Positions 53,715-62,714 are shown, counted from the first letter of the stretch. The stretch is 64,000 nt of DNA from Corynebacterium sp. ACRQK (GCF_022345965.1 NZ_JAKRMU010000009.1:1-64000); one strand, 5' to 3'. Program-made: numbers and translations. Notes: a model not told the origin generated them from the sequence alone.

Positions 53715-54415
53715 TGGTCCTCGCTCTCCGCGATGCGGCAGTCGAACCCCTCTGGCGCGACCTCAACCTCGAGGTCGCGCCAGGGGAGTTTTTGGCTATC
53801 TTGGGCCCCAACGGAGTGGGAAAATCCACCCTCCTGAACGTCGCCCTCGGCACCCGCAAACTCAGCCGCGGCAGCGTCAGTGTGACGGAAAAGCTGGGCT
53901 ACATCCCCCAACAAAGGATGTTCGACCCGACCATTCCGCTACGCGCGAGAGATCTGGTCAGCCTCGCGCTCGCAGCGGGCGTCATAAAGAATAGGCGACC
54001 GAAGAAAGCCCAGATCGACGCGGCGCTCGAAGAAGTAGGTGCGACCGGCCTGGCCAATCGGCGGGTCGGCGAGCTGTCGGGCGGGCAGCAACAACTGATC
54101 CGGCAGGCGCAGGCGATGGCACAGGACCCAGAGCTGCTGCTGTGCGACGAGCCGCTGCTTTCCCTGGATCTGCGCGCGCAGAAGAAGACCGTGGAACTAC
54201 TGGATCGCAGGCGGCGGGAACACAACACAGCAATCGTGTTTGTCACCCACGGCATCAACCCGATCCTGAACGTGACCGACCGGGTGCTGTACCTCGCCCC
54301 GCACGGCCACACGATCGGCACGGTGGATGAGGTCATGAACAGCGAGACGCTCTCCCGCCTGTACCAGACGGACGTGAAGGTAGTGAACGTAGACGGAAAG
54401 CTGGTGGTCGTATGA
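53714..54415 (+). CDS. znuC: Zinc ABC transporter ATP-binding protein
   Basis: 233 residues. Walker A LGPNGVGKSTLLN, signature LSGGQQQLIRQAQA, Walker B PELLLCDEPLLSLD, H-loop VFVTHGINPIL. Energises ZnuB. Start overlaps the znuA stop by one base. Confidence 0.93.
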   Translation: MVLALRDAAVEPLWRDLNLEVAPGEFLAILGPNGVGKSTLLNVALGTRKLSRGSVSVTEKLGYIPQQRMFDPTIPLRARDLVSLALAAGVIKNRRPKKAQIDAALEEVGATGLANRRVGELSGGQQQLIRQAQAMAQDPELLLCDEPLLSLDLRAQKKTVELLDRRRREHNTAIVFVTHGINPILNVTDRVLYLAPHGHTIGTVDEVMNSETLSRLYQTDVKVVNVDGKLVVV

Positions 54416-55350
54416 GCAGCCAATTCCACACCGGCGACTGGTGGGAAGACACCCTCGCACTGCTTTCGGTGGACTTCGTGCAGAATGCGCTGCTGGCGGC
54501 GCTGCTGCTGGGAATTGTCTCCGGCGCGATCGCCCCGCTGATCGTGATGCGGAAGATGAGCTTCGCCGCGCACTCCACCGGCGAGCTGGCGCTGATGGGC
54601 GCCGCCGCCGCGCTACTGTTCGGCTTTAGCGTGAGCTGGGGCGCGCTAATCGGCGCGGTGCTGGCCGCCGTAGCGCTGACGGCGTTGGGGCAAAGGGAGC
54701 AGGACGCCATCGTGGCGGTGATCTTGAGCTTCGGCATGGGCCTATCGGTGTTGTTTATCCACCTCTACCCCGGCAGGTCTTCCGCGGCTTTTAGCCTGCT
54801 GACAGGCCAGATTGTGGGCGTAAGCTCTGCCTCGCTGGGCATCCTAGCGGTACTGGCCGTGCTGGTGGTGGTGACGATGGCGTTGCTGTGGCGGCCACTG
54901 TTGTTCGCCACGGTGGATCCGGTGCTGGCCGCAGCCTCGGGTGTGAAGGTGCGCGTGTTGGCGCTCGTATTCGCCGCGCTGATTGGTGTGGTGGCCAGCC
55001 AGGGTGTGCAGATCGTCGGAGCTTTGCTGCTGATCGCGCTGCTAATCACGCCCGGCGCGGCGGCGGTGAAGGTGACCAGCAACCCGGTGTTGGCTGTGGT
55101 ACTGTCGGGCGTTTTCTCCGTGGTGTCGGCGGTCGGCGGGCTAGTGGCATCGCTGGCGCCGGGGCTGCCAGTTTCGGTGTTCGTGACCACCTTGAGCTTT
55201 GTGATCTACCTGATCTGCCGTGGGATCGCCTGGATGCGTTCCCGACACGTGCAGGCGGATGCGGTGCGGGCGCGGGAGTATTCGGCTGCTGGCGAGTCGA
55301 TCTCGAAGCAGACCAGCAACGAGGCCGCAGGCCATGCACACCACGCCTAA
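54412..55350 (+). CDS. znuB: Zinc ABC transporter permease
   Basis: 312 residues, about eight membrane helices. ABC-3 family: GIVSGAIAPLIVMRKMSFAA, HSTGELALMGAAAALLFG, and LLIALLITPGAAAVKVTSN. ATGA overlap with znuC. The C-terminal tail HAHHA is short and His-containing. Confidence 0.93.
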   Translation: MSSQFHTGDWWEDTLALLSVDFVQNALLAALLLGIVSGAIAPLIVMRKMSFAAHSTGELALMGAAAALLFGFSVSWGALIGAVLAAVALTALGQREQDAIVAVILSFGMGLSVLFIHLYPGRSSAAFSLLTGQIVGVSSASLGILAVLAVLVVVTMALLWRPLLFATVDPVLAAASGVKVRVLALVFAALIGVVASQGVQIVGALLLIALLITPGAAAVKVTSNPVLAVVLSGVFSVVSAVGGLVASLAPGLPVSVFVTTLSFVIYLICRGIAWMRSRHVQADAVRAREYSAAGESISKQTSNEAAGHAHHA

Positions 55351-55437
55351 ACAAGCCGGGCGCATAAAGCGCATAAAAACATAAGCACCTCCCCCGGAAG
55401 AGGGACAGAGGCAGCGCGGCTCGTTAAGGTAGCACTT

Positions 55438-57087
55438 GTGATTACCGAGACGTCTGCGAACCCACAACCCTCCAACCCCTGGATCGTCCGTACCACCACC
55501 GGCCTGGTTAAAGGGCACGCGGAGAACGGCGTAACCGCCTTCCGCGGAATCCCCTACGCCGAAAAGCCCACCGGAGAGCGTCGCTTCCGCCGGGCCGAGC
55601 CCATCGCACCGTGGGAGGGCGTTTTTAACGCCGCGACCTCCGGCGACGCATGTTCCCAGTACCGTCCGGCGCGCAAATCCGCAGGCAACTGGGAGGGCAC
55701 GGAGGACTGCCTCTGGCTCAATGTAGTGGTTCCCCGTCCCGCGCACTCCCCCACGCCCGCCATCGACCCGGAAGCTTGCCGCCCGGTGGTGGTCTATTTC
55801 CACGGCGGATCGAACATCCACGGCTCGGCGAACAAGCCCCTGCTGTCCGGCGAGTACTTCACCCAGGCCATCGACTGCGTGTATGTGGCCGTGAACTACC
55901 GCGTGGGTATCTTCGGCCAGTTGGCCCTGGGCGAGGGCACGCACACTCCCGACGACATGGATACCAACGCGGGCCACTCCGACCTGCTGACGGCTCTGCG
56001 CTGGATCCACGATAACGCCCGCGTTTTCGGCGGCGACCCTGACCGCGTGACCATCATGGGCGAATCCAGCGGCGGCTCCATGGTCACCTCCCTGCTGGCC
56101 ACCCCTTCAGCGAAGGGGTTGTTCAGCGCCGCCATCGCGCAGTCCCCCGCCCCGATGATCGCCCACACTCGCTCCAACGCGAAGTATTGGACAGACTTCG
56201 CCGCCCGCTGGCTGCACCGCATGCGGGCGGAAGAATCCCTGCCTCTGGACCAGCGCGCCCCGGTTCGCCAGGCACCACCGGAGCTCAGCGATGAGGAGCT
56301 GCAGGCCGCCACCGCAGACCTTCTGACCGCCGAGCACGCAACCTTGGGCCGCCTCTCGGACGAGATGGTGCGCTTCCACGCGGACAACCCGATCTCTAAG
56401 GCCGGTCCGTTCGCTCCGGTGATCGACGGCGACCTGCTGCCGGAGCACCCGCTATCCCCCGGCGCGATGATGGATGTTCCGCTGCTCATCGGCTCTAACC
56501 GCAACGAATACGACATGATGCACCTAGAGCCGAAGCCCAGCTCCATTCAATACGCGCGCAGTCGCACCTTCGCACACGCGATTTCTGGCTCCGCCGCACA
56601 CGCCACCGACATTCTGGACCGGCACTACGGCGGACCGAAGTCCCGCAAGTTAAAGGGCCGCTTCTTTGGCGATGCGCTGTTCACCGGCCCCTCCTGGTAC
56701 CTGGCGCAGAACCACCCGAGTGACCGGGCATGGGTTTACCGCCTGGACACGACCACCCCGTTCCTGCGCGCTACGGGCATGGGCGCAGTACACGCCCTAG
56801 ATCTGCCGATCCTCTTCCAGCGCTACGATCAGGACAAGGGGCGCATTGCAGTACTACTTGGCGGTCGCGACGAGATGCGCGCCACCTCCGTCGCCATGCA
56901 GTCGCGGTGGAGGCAGTTCGTGCACTCTCACGACCCAGGTTTTGATCCCTATTCGCTGGGCTTCGCCACGCAGGTTTTTGACGCCCACTTCCCCACCGGC
57001 GAGGAAACCATCTACGACCCACAGCCCGAGTTGCGGGAGGCGTGGGCACAGGTCCAGTGGGATAAGCAGGAGGAAATGTTCGGCTAG
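55438..57087 (+). CDS. Type-B carboxylesterase
   Basis: 549 residues. FRGIPYAEKPTGERRFRRAEP, the EDCLWLNVVVP signature, oxyanion hole VVVYFHGGSNIHGS, nucleophile GESSGG (Ser210), and GSNRNEYDM; His is probably in the later VHALDLPILFQ region. Hydrolyses carboxyl esters in the cytoplasm (no signal peptide). GTG start; TAAGGT seven bases before it suggests a leaderless message. Substrate unknown. Confidence 0.93.
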   Translation: MITETSANPQPSNPWIVRTTTGLVKGHAENGVTAFRGIPYAEKPTGERRFRRAEPIAPWEGVFNAATSGDACSQYRPARKSAGNWEGTEDCLWLNVVVPRPAHSPTPAIDPEACRPVVVYFHGGSNIHGSANKPLLSGEYFTQAIDCVYVAVNYRVGIFGQLALGEGTHTPDDMDTNAGHSDLLTALRWIHDNARVFGGDPDRVTIMGESSGGSMVTSLLATPSAKGLFSAAIAQSPAPMIAHTRSNAKYWTDFAARWLHRMRAEESLPLDQRAPVRQAPPELSDEELQAATADLLTAEHATLGRLSDEMVRFHADNPISKAGPFAPVIDGDLLPEHPLSPGAMMDVPLLIGSNRNEYDMMHLEPKPSSIQYARSRTFAHAISGSAAHATDILDRHYGGPKSRKLKGRFFGDALFTGPSWYLAQNHPSDRAWVYRLDTTTPFLRATGMGAVHALDLPILFQRYDQDKGRIAVLLGGRDEMRATSVAMQSRWRQFVHSHDPGFDPYSLGFATQVFDAHFPTGEETIYDPQPELREAWAQVQWDKQEEMFG

Positions 57088-57126
57088 CGCCAATTATCGG
57101 CTCGCGCTGGAGCCGGCTACGGCTGG

Positions 57127-57157
57127 GACGAACGGGCGTCACTTAGCAGCGCGACGC
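57127..57157. repeat. 31-bp direct repeat, left copy
   Basis: ACGAA-C-GGGCGTCACTTAGCAGCG plus CGACGCT. It recurs at 58876-58906 with one mismatch. It covers the 3' end (RRAAK and stop) of the membrane protein gene and 12 bases beyond. Confidence 0.9.
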
Positions 57158-58149
57158 TTCCGCCACGAAGCCAGGGCGACCATGCCCACACCGAGCGCAA
57201 CCCAACAGCACAGAACAACCACCGCATGGGTAATGCCGTGGCCATCGAAATAGCCGACGGACCGCACCGCAGTGCCAGCTGCGCCGATAGGTAGGTACTG
57301 GCCGAACCAACCCCAGGGGCTAGGCAGCCACTGCCAACCCGTCGCGATGCCGGACAGCGGGTTGGAAACAAACAACGTGATGATCGCGCCGATGCCCAGA
57401 CCTGCGCCGCCGAGCAGGGATTCCATGCCGAGGACGAACATCGAGGTACCGGCGATACCCAGCGCGAGGATTCCCGCCAGCTCAATATAGTTTCCGTCGA
57501 ACAGGTCATACCCGTACTGCATGATCGCACCGAGCACCAGACCGGCCAGAATGGAGAACACGGCTGCGCCGACCACCCGGCCCCAACGGCGCCCCTTGAG
57601 TCCGAAGGTCAGCAGCGCGGCCGAGGACATGCCTCCAAAAGCCAGCGGCAGAGCAAGGGTGTTTAGACCCATGCCAGTGGGATCACCATCGGGCAGCGGG
57701 GCGACATCCTCCACGGTGACCTTCTGGCCTTGCTGCTTCATGCCATCTGCGAGGCCGGTCATGGTCTGTTTGAAGGTAAAGCCGGCTCCGCTGGCAATGG
57801 TGACGACTGCACCATCTTTACCGAGGGAGATGCCACCGATCGCTTCGCGTTCCAGAACCTTCGTTTTTACCTCGTCTGGATTGTCGTAGGTGGTGACGTC
57901 GAAGGCACCGGGTTGCTTCTGCTCGAGCATCCCCTCAATTTTCTGAACAGCAGGCGCCGGGCCAGAGACCGCGAGGGGGAGATCCTTCGGGCCGGAGTGC
58001 ATGCTGGGAGTAAGGAACGCCAACAGCATGAGGGTGATGATTCCCGTGAGCGCGACGACGATGGCGGTGAGGCGACCGATACCACTGCGCTCGGGGGTCG
58101 GGGGCGTTTGGGTTGGTAGATTCTTCTGCGTATCTACAGCGTTGGACAT
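57139..58149 (-). CDS. Multi-pass membrane protein, YhgE/ABC-2-like
   Basis: 336 residues. One N-terminal helix (about 25-48), an extracytoplasmic domain of about 110 residues (KDLPLAVSGPAPAVQKIEGM; TYDNPDEVKTKVLEREAIGG), then five helices. This layout is that of YhgE/Pip and DUF3533-type ABC-2-like exporters. AAAGGGG precedes ATG 58149. No ATPase is adjacent. Under likely control of the divergent TetR gene, which suggests an export or resistance role. The final KRRAAK codons are in the direct repeat shared with rlmB. Confidence 0.82.
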   Translation of the reverse strand: MSNAVDTQKNLPTQTPPTPERSGIGRLTAIVVALTGIITLMLLAFLTPSMHSGPKDLPLAVSGPAPAVQKIEGMLEQKQPGAFDVTTYDNPDEVKTKVLEREAIGGISLGKDGAVVTIASGAGFTFKQTMTGLADGMKQQGQKVTVEDVAPLPDGDPTGMGLNTLALPLAFGGMSSAALLTFGLKGRRWGRVVGAAVFSILAGLVLGAIMQYGYDLFDGNYIELAGILALGIAGTSMFVLGMESLLGGAGLGIGAIITLFVSNPLSGIATGWQWLPSPWGWFGQYLPIGAAGTAVRSVGYFDGHGITHAVVVLCCWVALGVGMVALASWRKRRAAK

Positions 58150-58178
58150 GGGTTTCCCCTTTCTACTTCCCATTAATC

Positions 58179-58207
58179 GGAACGCTTTGTTCCGCTTGAA
58201 CAAAGTG
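58179..58207. promoter_or_regulatory. Candidate TetR operator
   Basis: CGCTTTGTTC-CGCTT-GAACAAAGTG (58183-58207) is a 10-bp inverted repeat with one mismatch, and GGAAC-GCTTT-GTTCC (58179-58193) overlaps it. It lies between the membrane protein start and the tetR start, where a TetR repressor would bind. Confidence 0.6.
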
Positions 58208-58270
58208 GATCATAACGCTCCGTTTAGATAGAATGCAAGTGCTAGAGCAAAAGTTTTCGGAAGGTTTGTA

Positions 58271-58837
58271 ATGCGCGCGGATGCACACGAGAACAGGCAG
58301 GCAATACTCACTGCAGCTTGGAAACTGTTTTCCACCATCGGAATCGACGTCTCCATGCGCACCATCGCCAGCGAAGCGGGCGTGGGCATCGGCACCCTCT
58401 ACCGCCACTTTCCAGCCAAAAACGACCTACTAATCGGTATTTTTGACTACGGGCGCGAGCGACTCATCAACATCATCGACCGTCACACGACGGGATGGGA
58501 CGACGCTCAACAAGCTGCCGAAACGTGGAACAGTTTCGTCCATAGCGTAGCGGAGCTCAAGCTAGGGGTCATCGTCACGCAGGTAGGGCCCACTATTGTG
58601 GAAAACGTGGACTTCGAGGCAGACCTCGCCCCTCGAATGAACGAGCTGATGGAACAGTTAGAAAGGGTGCTTCACCGGGCACGCCGCTGGGCACTCCTCA
58701 GAGAGGACGTAGACACACTACATTTCCACCTCGGCCTGGCGGTGGTCGCCCGCCCCCTCACCGACGATGCACGAAAGCTTGTCCCCGATTATCAGCCTTG
58801 GCTCGTGGAGACATACATCCGGGGACTCAAACCTTAG
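58271..58837 (+). CDS. TetR family regulator
   Basis: 188 residues. N-terminal HTH with RQAILTAAWKLFSTIG, VSMRTIASEAGVGIGTLYRHFPAKNDLL; C-terminal ligand domain ALLREDVDTLHFHLGL. Probably represses the divergent membrane protein gene and itself through the palindrome between them. Inducer unknown. ATG start with CGGAAGG upstream. Confidence 0.93.
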   Translation: MRADAHENRQAILTAAWKLFSTIGIDVSMRTIASEAGVGIGTLYRHFPAKNDLLIGIFDYGRERLINIIDRHTTGWDDAQQAAETWNSFVHSVAELKLGVIVTQVGPTIVENVDFEADLAPRMNELMEQLERVLHRARRWALLREDVDTLHFHLGLAVVARPLTDDARKLVPDYQPWLVETYIRGLKP

Positions 58838-58875
58838 AGAATAGAAGCCCCCGCTGAGAAACACGGAGGGCGAAA

Positions 58876-58906
58876 ACGAAAGGGCGTCACTTAGCAGCGC
58901 GACGCT
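58876..58906. repeat. 31-bp direct repeat, right copy
   Basis: ACGAA-A-GGGCGTCACTTAGCAGCG plus CGACGCT, one mismatch to 57127-57157. Covers the 3' end of rlmB and 11 bases beyond. The repeats are 1749 bp apart and bracket the membrane protein/tetR pair. Confidence 0.9.
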
Positions 58907-59843
58907 GGCGGGCGAACTCGCTGAGCACCACGCCCGCGGCGACCGACGCATTGAGGGATTCCACCCACTTGGCCATGGGGATCGACATGATCGTGTCGCA
59001 CGTCTCCGAAACCAGGCGGGACAGCCCCTTGCCCTCCGAGCCGACGACGATGACGGTCGGGGTGGTGCCGTCGTAGGTATCGAGGGTGTGGTCGCCACCG
59101 GCGTCCAGGCCTACAACCTGGTAGCCGGCCTGCTGGAACTGCTTCAGAGAGCGCACCATATTGGTGGCCTTCGCTACCGGCAGGCGCGCGGCCGTGCCCG
59201 CAGAGGTACGCCAAGCAACAGCGGTCACGGAGGCGCTGCGGCGCTCCGGGATGATCACGCCGTGGCCGCCGAATGCCGCTACGGAGCGGATGACCGCGCC
59301 GAGGTTACGCGGGTCGGTGATGTTATCCAGCGCGACGATCAGACCGGGCTGAGGAGCGGAGGCAGCCCGCTCGATTAGGTCCTCGACCTGCGTGTACTGG
59401 TAAGGCGGGATCTGCAGGCCAATCCCCTGGTGCATGCCGTTGCCGGTCATACGATCCAGCTCTGCGCGGGAAACCTCCAGCACGGAGATGCCTCGGTCGG
59501 CGCAGGTATGGACGGCCTCTGCCAGGCGCTCGTCGTTCTTGGTGCCCTCCGCGACGTACAGCGCGGTGGCGGGAACCTTGGCGTGCAGGCACTCAATCAC
59601 CGGGTTGCGGCCAACAACCAGCTCCACCTGGTTATCGTCCTTTGCGAAGCGGTCGTGCGCACCAGATGCCCGGCGCTTGGCAGCCTGCTTGCGCTTGTAT
59701 GCGGCGTGGTAGACGCGATCCTCCGCCTTCGGCGTGGCCCCCTTGCCCCGCAGGCTGCGGCGCCCCTGGCCGCCAGAGCCCTTGGTTGCGCCCTTCTTGT
59801 TCTTCTTGCGCACGCCTCCGCTGCGCTGGGTGTTGCCCGCCAC
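58887..59843 (-). CDS. rlmB: 23S rRNA 2'-O-methyltransferase RlmB-like (SpoU)
   Basis: 318 residues. SpoU/TrmH knot enzyme: [17 protein letters not shown] substrate domain, motif 1 [20 protein letters not shown], motif 2 [14 protein letters not shown], motif 3 [21 protein letters not shown] 75-residue Lys/Arg/Gly-rich N-terminal tail likely binds RNA. GTG start after GAGGGG. In C. glutamicum cysS lies upstream; here that place is taken by the haem operon. Confidence 0.93.
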   Translation of the reverse strand: MAGNTQRSGGVRKKNKKGATKGSGGQGRRSLRGKGATPKAEDRVYHAAYKRKQAAKRRASGAHDRFAKDDNQVELVVGRNPVIECLHAKVPATALYVAEGTKNDERLAEAVHTCADRGISVLEVSRAELDRMTGNGMHQGIGLQIPPYQYTQVEDLIERAASAPQPGLIVALDNITDPRNLGAVIRSVAAFGGHGVIIPERRSASVTAVAWRTSAGTAARLPVAKATNMVRSLKQFQQAGYQVVGLDAGGDHTLDTYDGTTPTVIVVGSEGKGLSRLVSETCDTIMSIPMAKWVESLNASVAAGVVLSEFARQRRAAK

Positions 59844-60046
59844 TGTGATTGCCCCTCTTACCTGGTCGACTACGTGCGTTTGTGTATGTTACTTCCCGGC
59901 ACCCAAAACTGGAACCAGACTCACGAGTATGTGGACACCAAAGCACCCCACCTGCTGTGAATTTGTTACTTCCACTGCCAATCCTGTCGGCACCAGCTGG
60001 AACGACCAACAATTCTTCGCAGATGGGGTGGTGTGGTGCTTCACCT

Positions 60047-60919
60047 CTAGACGTTGATGCCGAAGTTCTTTAAAACTCCGCGCCAATCCACGTGTCCGGA
60101 GGCCAGTGCCCCTACCCCAATCACTGCCGCAATGGCGGCGATCACACCGGCCGCGATGCCAAGGGGCGAGCTTTTGGAACTGCCACTAGAAGAACCGGAG
60201 AACCCGCTTGCGCTTCCCTGCAGTTCCTGCGGGGTTACATTTTCTACCTGCTTGCCATCGTCATAGTCCAGCAGCAGATCCACATCCGCGCCCTCCAGCT
60301 TTTCGCCCTCATTGTAGCGGAGTAGAGATCTCTGCAATCCGATACCGGCCGTTGTGGGACGGTTCTGGGCGACGAAATCCTTACCTGGATCAATCGGGGC
60401 TTCCAGGAGGAAGGTCACGATTACTTCATCGTCGCCGCGCTTGTCTAGCTGCGTAGGATCGTTCGCCGTGTTACCGGACAGGGAGTAGTCCCCGATAAGC
60501 GATACCGTTTGACCTGTGACATTCAACTTCAAGTCGAAATAAGAGACATCCAAAGCTGGTCCGCCGTTCTTACCAAGACCTTTGTATGCGGTCACATGTG
60601 CGCTGCCGTCCAGGGCAATCGTGCCATTACCCTGCGGGTCCAGCTTCGTTTCTTGGGTGTTGACCGGGAACACAAACTGGTTTCCCTTAAACTCCGCACC
60701 TCCATCACCGATGACAGTCCCCCTAGCGACCGGCCCCTGCACATGCTTAAGGAAAGAGGTTTTGATCGGCCAAGCAAAAGCACCGGCTTCTAACACTGGG
60801 GCGGACACTTCCTCTGCCTGTGCTACAGGAACCGCCATGCCGCTTAACGCGACGGAACTGGCCAGGGCGCTGGCAACGAAGTGGCGGGAAGTGGACTTGG
60901 ACAAGAAAGGTGGATTCAC
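60047..60919 (-). CDS. HtaA-domain membrane-anchored haem-binding protein (distal)
   Basis: 290 residues. Signal peptide (about 15-35), one HtaA conserved region (about 47-215), a Ser/Gly linker and a C-terminal membrane helix (about 252-272) with a short tail, the design of HtaB/HtaC-type surface proteins. The usual haem-contacting Tyr after the WxxKxSF motif is His59 here (FLKH), and the usual His of the GH motif is Tyr112 (TAYKG), so the two are exchanged. The third Tyr (Tyr202, LLRYNEG) is kept. GTG start overlaps the hmuO stop (GTGA). The 203 bases beyond the stop hold only an imperfect inverted repeat (about 59936-60042). Confidence 0.85.
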   Translation of the reverse strand: MNPPFLSKSTSRHFVASALASSVALSGMAVPVAQAEEVSAPVLEAGAFAWPIKTSFLKHVQGPVARGTVIGDGGAEFKGNQFVFPVNTQETKLDPQGNGTIALDGSAHVTAYKGLGKNGGPALDVSYFDLKLNVTGQTVSLIGDYSLSGNTANDPTQLDKRGDDEVIVTFLLEAPIDPGKDFVAQNRPTTAGIGLQRSLLRYNEGEKLEGADVDLLLDYDDGKQVENVTPQELQGSASGFSGSSSGSSKSSPLGIAAGVIAAIAAVIGVGALASGHVDWRGVLKNFGINV

Positions 60920-61590
60920 GCGCAGACTCCGTAAAGATCTGTGAACAGTGCAAAATTCATACCAAAAGCATCGATGGCTTCCTCAATCAATGCGGAACGC
61001 TGCTGCGTTGTGAGTGGCAGGCTATCGAGGCGCTGACGGTAGTTGGTTCGGTACGGAGGGATCTTGCCAATAGCGGAGAAGTCATAGAACTTCAATGCCT
61101 CGGGATCGACATCGTAGAGGTCTGCTACACGCGCAGCGATAACCTGACCGCCGGAAATATCCCCGAGGTAGCGGACATAGTGGTGAGCGATCACTCGTAC
61201 AACGTCTTGTTCCCCGAAAGAGTCGAGTCGATCTACATACCGCCGGGTGGCGGGCAGTAGTTCAAGTTGTTTGCGCCAATCGGAGCCGAGGCAATACGTC
61301 AGATCGTGGTCCAACGAAGCGCGACGTTGCAGGCGCGGATCTGCAATAACCGACCCGATGGGAGTGCCGGAGACTCTGTCTACAGCGTTCTCCAGAGCGC
61401 TGTAGACAAACCAGAGTTGTCCCGAAAGCGCATACACCGCTTGAGCGTCAAGCTCGCCTTTGAAAAGGGTGCTCATGAACTCAGAGCCTTCTGCGCGCCC
61501 GTGCGCCTCCGCAGTGGCATTGCGCAGTGCCTGAGAAATCGGCTCGGCTGTGTTAAAGCTTGTGTTTGAAAGTGTGGAGGTCGAAGCCAT
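60916..61590 (-). CDS. hmuO: Haem oxygenase
   Basis: 224 residues, all-helical. Proximal haem ligand His30 in RNATAEAHGRAEGSEFM; distal helix HHYVRYLGDISGGQVIA has the conserved Gly-Gly kink. Opens haem to biliverdin, CO and iron in the cytoplasm. ATG 61590 is eight bases after AAAGGA; a GTG one codon earlier also exists. The 80-bp gap to the upstream hta gene holds a small hairpin (ACGAG/CTCGT) and maybe a separate promoter. Confidence 0.95.
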   Translation of the reverse strand: MASTSTLSNTSFNTAEPISQALRNATAEAHGRAEGSEFMSTLFKGELDAQAVYALSGQLWFVYSALENAVDRVSGTPIGSVIADPRLQRRASLDHDLTYCLGSDWRKQLELLPATRRYVDRLDSFGEQDVVRVIAHHYVRYLGDISGGQVIAARVADLYDVDPEALKFYDFSAIGKIPPYRTNYRQRLDSLPLTTQQRSALIEEAIDAFGMNFALFTDLYGVCA

Positions 61591-61670
61591 CACGTTATTC
61601 CTTTCGAAAGAGTTTCAAGGTCCGCGTGGAATCTGAAATTGGTCGCTGAACGAGAACAGGGAACTCGTTA

Positions 61671-62714
61671 TTAGCGCAAGTTGTGGTGGCGCAGGAATTC
61701 ATCAATCTTCTTGTGAATGCCATCGAGAGCGCCAGACACGTTGATCGCGTGTCCAATGATCGCCAACATGCCTAGGATTCCGACCGTGCCAAGAATGTAG
61801 TTCCACACCTTTCCAAACTTGCCCAGCGAACCTTGGCCTTGCCCCTGGTCGTCCGGGTTGCTCGGGTTATCCGAGTTGTCCGGGTTGTCCGGGTTGTCCG
61901 GGTTGTCCGGGCCGGAACCACCTTCATCACCCGGATTCGGCTCCCCTGGCGATTCACATTTCTTCTCGGTGGTCAGAGAAACATTGATGTCATCCAGCTC
62001 TGGCTTGTACTCCGCCGAGTAAATGCCCATGAATAGGACGTCTACGCCCTCCACAATGTTCTTGCCCCCATCCGTTCCTGGCTTAGGAACGTAGGTCATG
62101 CTGCTTGCATCCAGCGTGACAGTATCCCCGTTGACCTTCCAGTCTCCGTTACCCTTCGAGAACACGTCCCTGCCGGAAACTTTGTTCTTTTCGATACGGT
62201 CCTCAGGCGTATATTCAGTCATGTGCTTGCCAGGCACGTAGTATCCCTCATAGCTGGCGCCGCCCTGAATACTAGCTCCCTCGGCCGTGATGTAAGGGGA
62301 CTTGAAGTTCGAGTACAACGCGCCATGATGGCCTTCGAAAACGACATCGGACGGCTTGGTGCCGATCTCTGCCTTGGTTACATTGCCCTCGGAATCGACC
62401 TCAATGCTAGATACACTTGGGTCTACCTGGAATTGGAATTGGAAGTCCTTGGACTTCTTGTTGGCAGGATCAGATTCCTTAACCTCACCCTTCGTCTCCC
62501 AGCTTCCCTTAGCGATATTCCCCAGAATGTAGCTGCGGAAACTCTCCTTCAATCCCCAGTTGAAGGTACCGCCAGTGATAACAGTTTTGCATTCAGGTTG
62601 AGCTTGAGATGCGCCATCCTGTGCCGATGCAACGGGGACGGAAAGTGCAGCAGTGCCCAGGGCGAAAGTCATCACAGTGCCGAGCATGACATTTCGAGTT
62701 GACTTAATAGACAT
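61671..62714 (-). CDS. HtaA-domain haem-binding surface protein (proximal)
   Basis: 347 residues. Signal peptide (about 1-32), one HtaA conserved region (about 45-250) with the canonical ligands Tyr62 (ESFRSYI), His129/130 (FEGHHGALYS) and Tyr232/236 (MGIYSAEY). A Pro/Asn/Asp-rich linker (about 260-292) made of NPD repeats leads to a C-terminal membrane helix (about 306-328) and basic tail. Would take haem from host proteins and pass it to the permease. Starts five bases after the hmuV stop, so it is co-translated. Confidence 0.9.
   Translation of the reverse strand: MSIKSTRNVMLGTVMTFALGTAALSVPVASAQDGASQAQPECKTVITGGTFNWGLKESFRSYILGNIAKGSWETKGEVKESDPANKKSKDFQFQFQVDPSVSSIEVDSEGNVTKAEIGTKPSDVVFEGHHGALYSNFKSPYITAEGASIQGGASYEGYYVPGKHMTEYTPEDRIEKNKVSGRDVFSKGNGDWKVNGDTVTLDASSMTYVPKPGTDGGKNIVEGVDVLFMGIYSAEYKPELDDINVSLTTEKKCESPGEPNPGDEGGSGPDNPDNPDNPDNSDNPSNPDDQGQGQGSLGKFGKVWNYILGTVGILGMLAIIGHAINVSGALDGIHKKIDEFLRHHNLR
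61866..61911 (-). repeat. 9-bp tandem repeat in the hta linker
   Basis: GGTTGTCCG-type units repeat about five times (four nearly identical), encoding NPD repeats in the surface protein linker. Likely to vary in copy number by slippage without shifting frame. Confidence 0.8.

Noticed and set aside
58838..58886. Possible insertion sequence around the 31-bp repeats
   Set aside because: No transposase gene or terminal inverted repeats. The bracketed genes are a transporter and a regulator, so only a recombination scar is supported.
59936..60042. Large imperfect inverted repeat after the haem operon (GCACCCCACC with GGGGTGGTG)
   Set aside because: Long loop, several mismatches and no T-run. Too weak to call a terminator.
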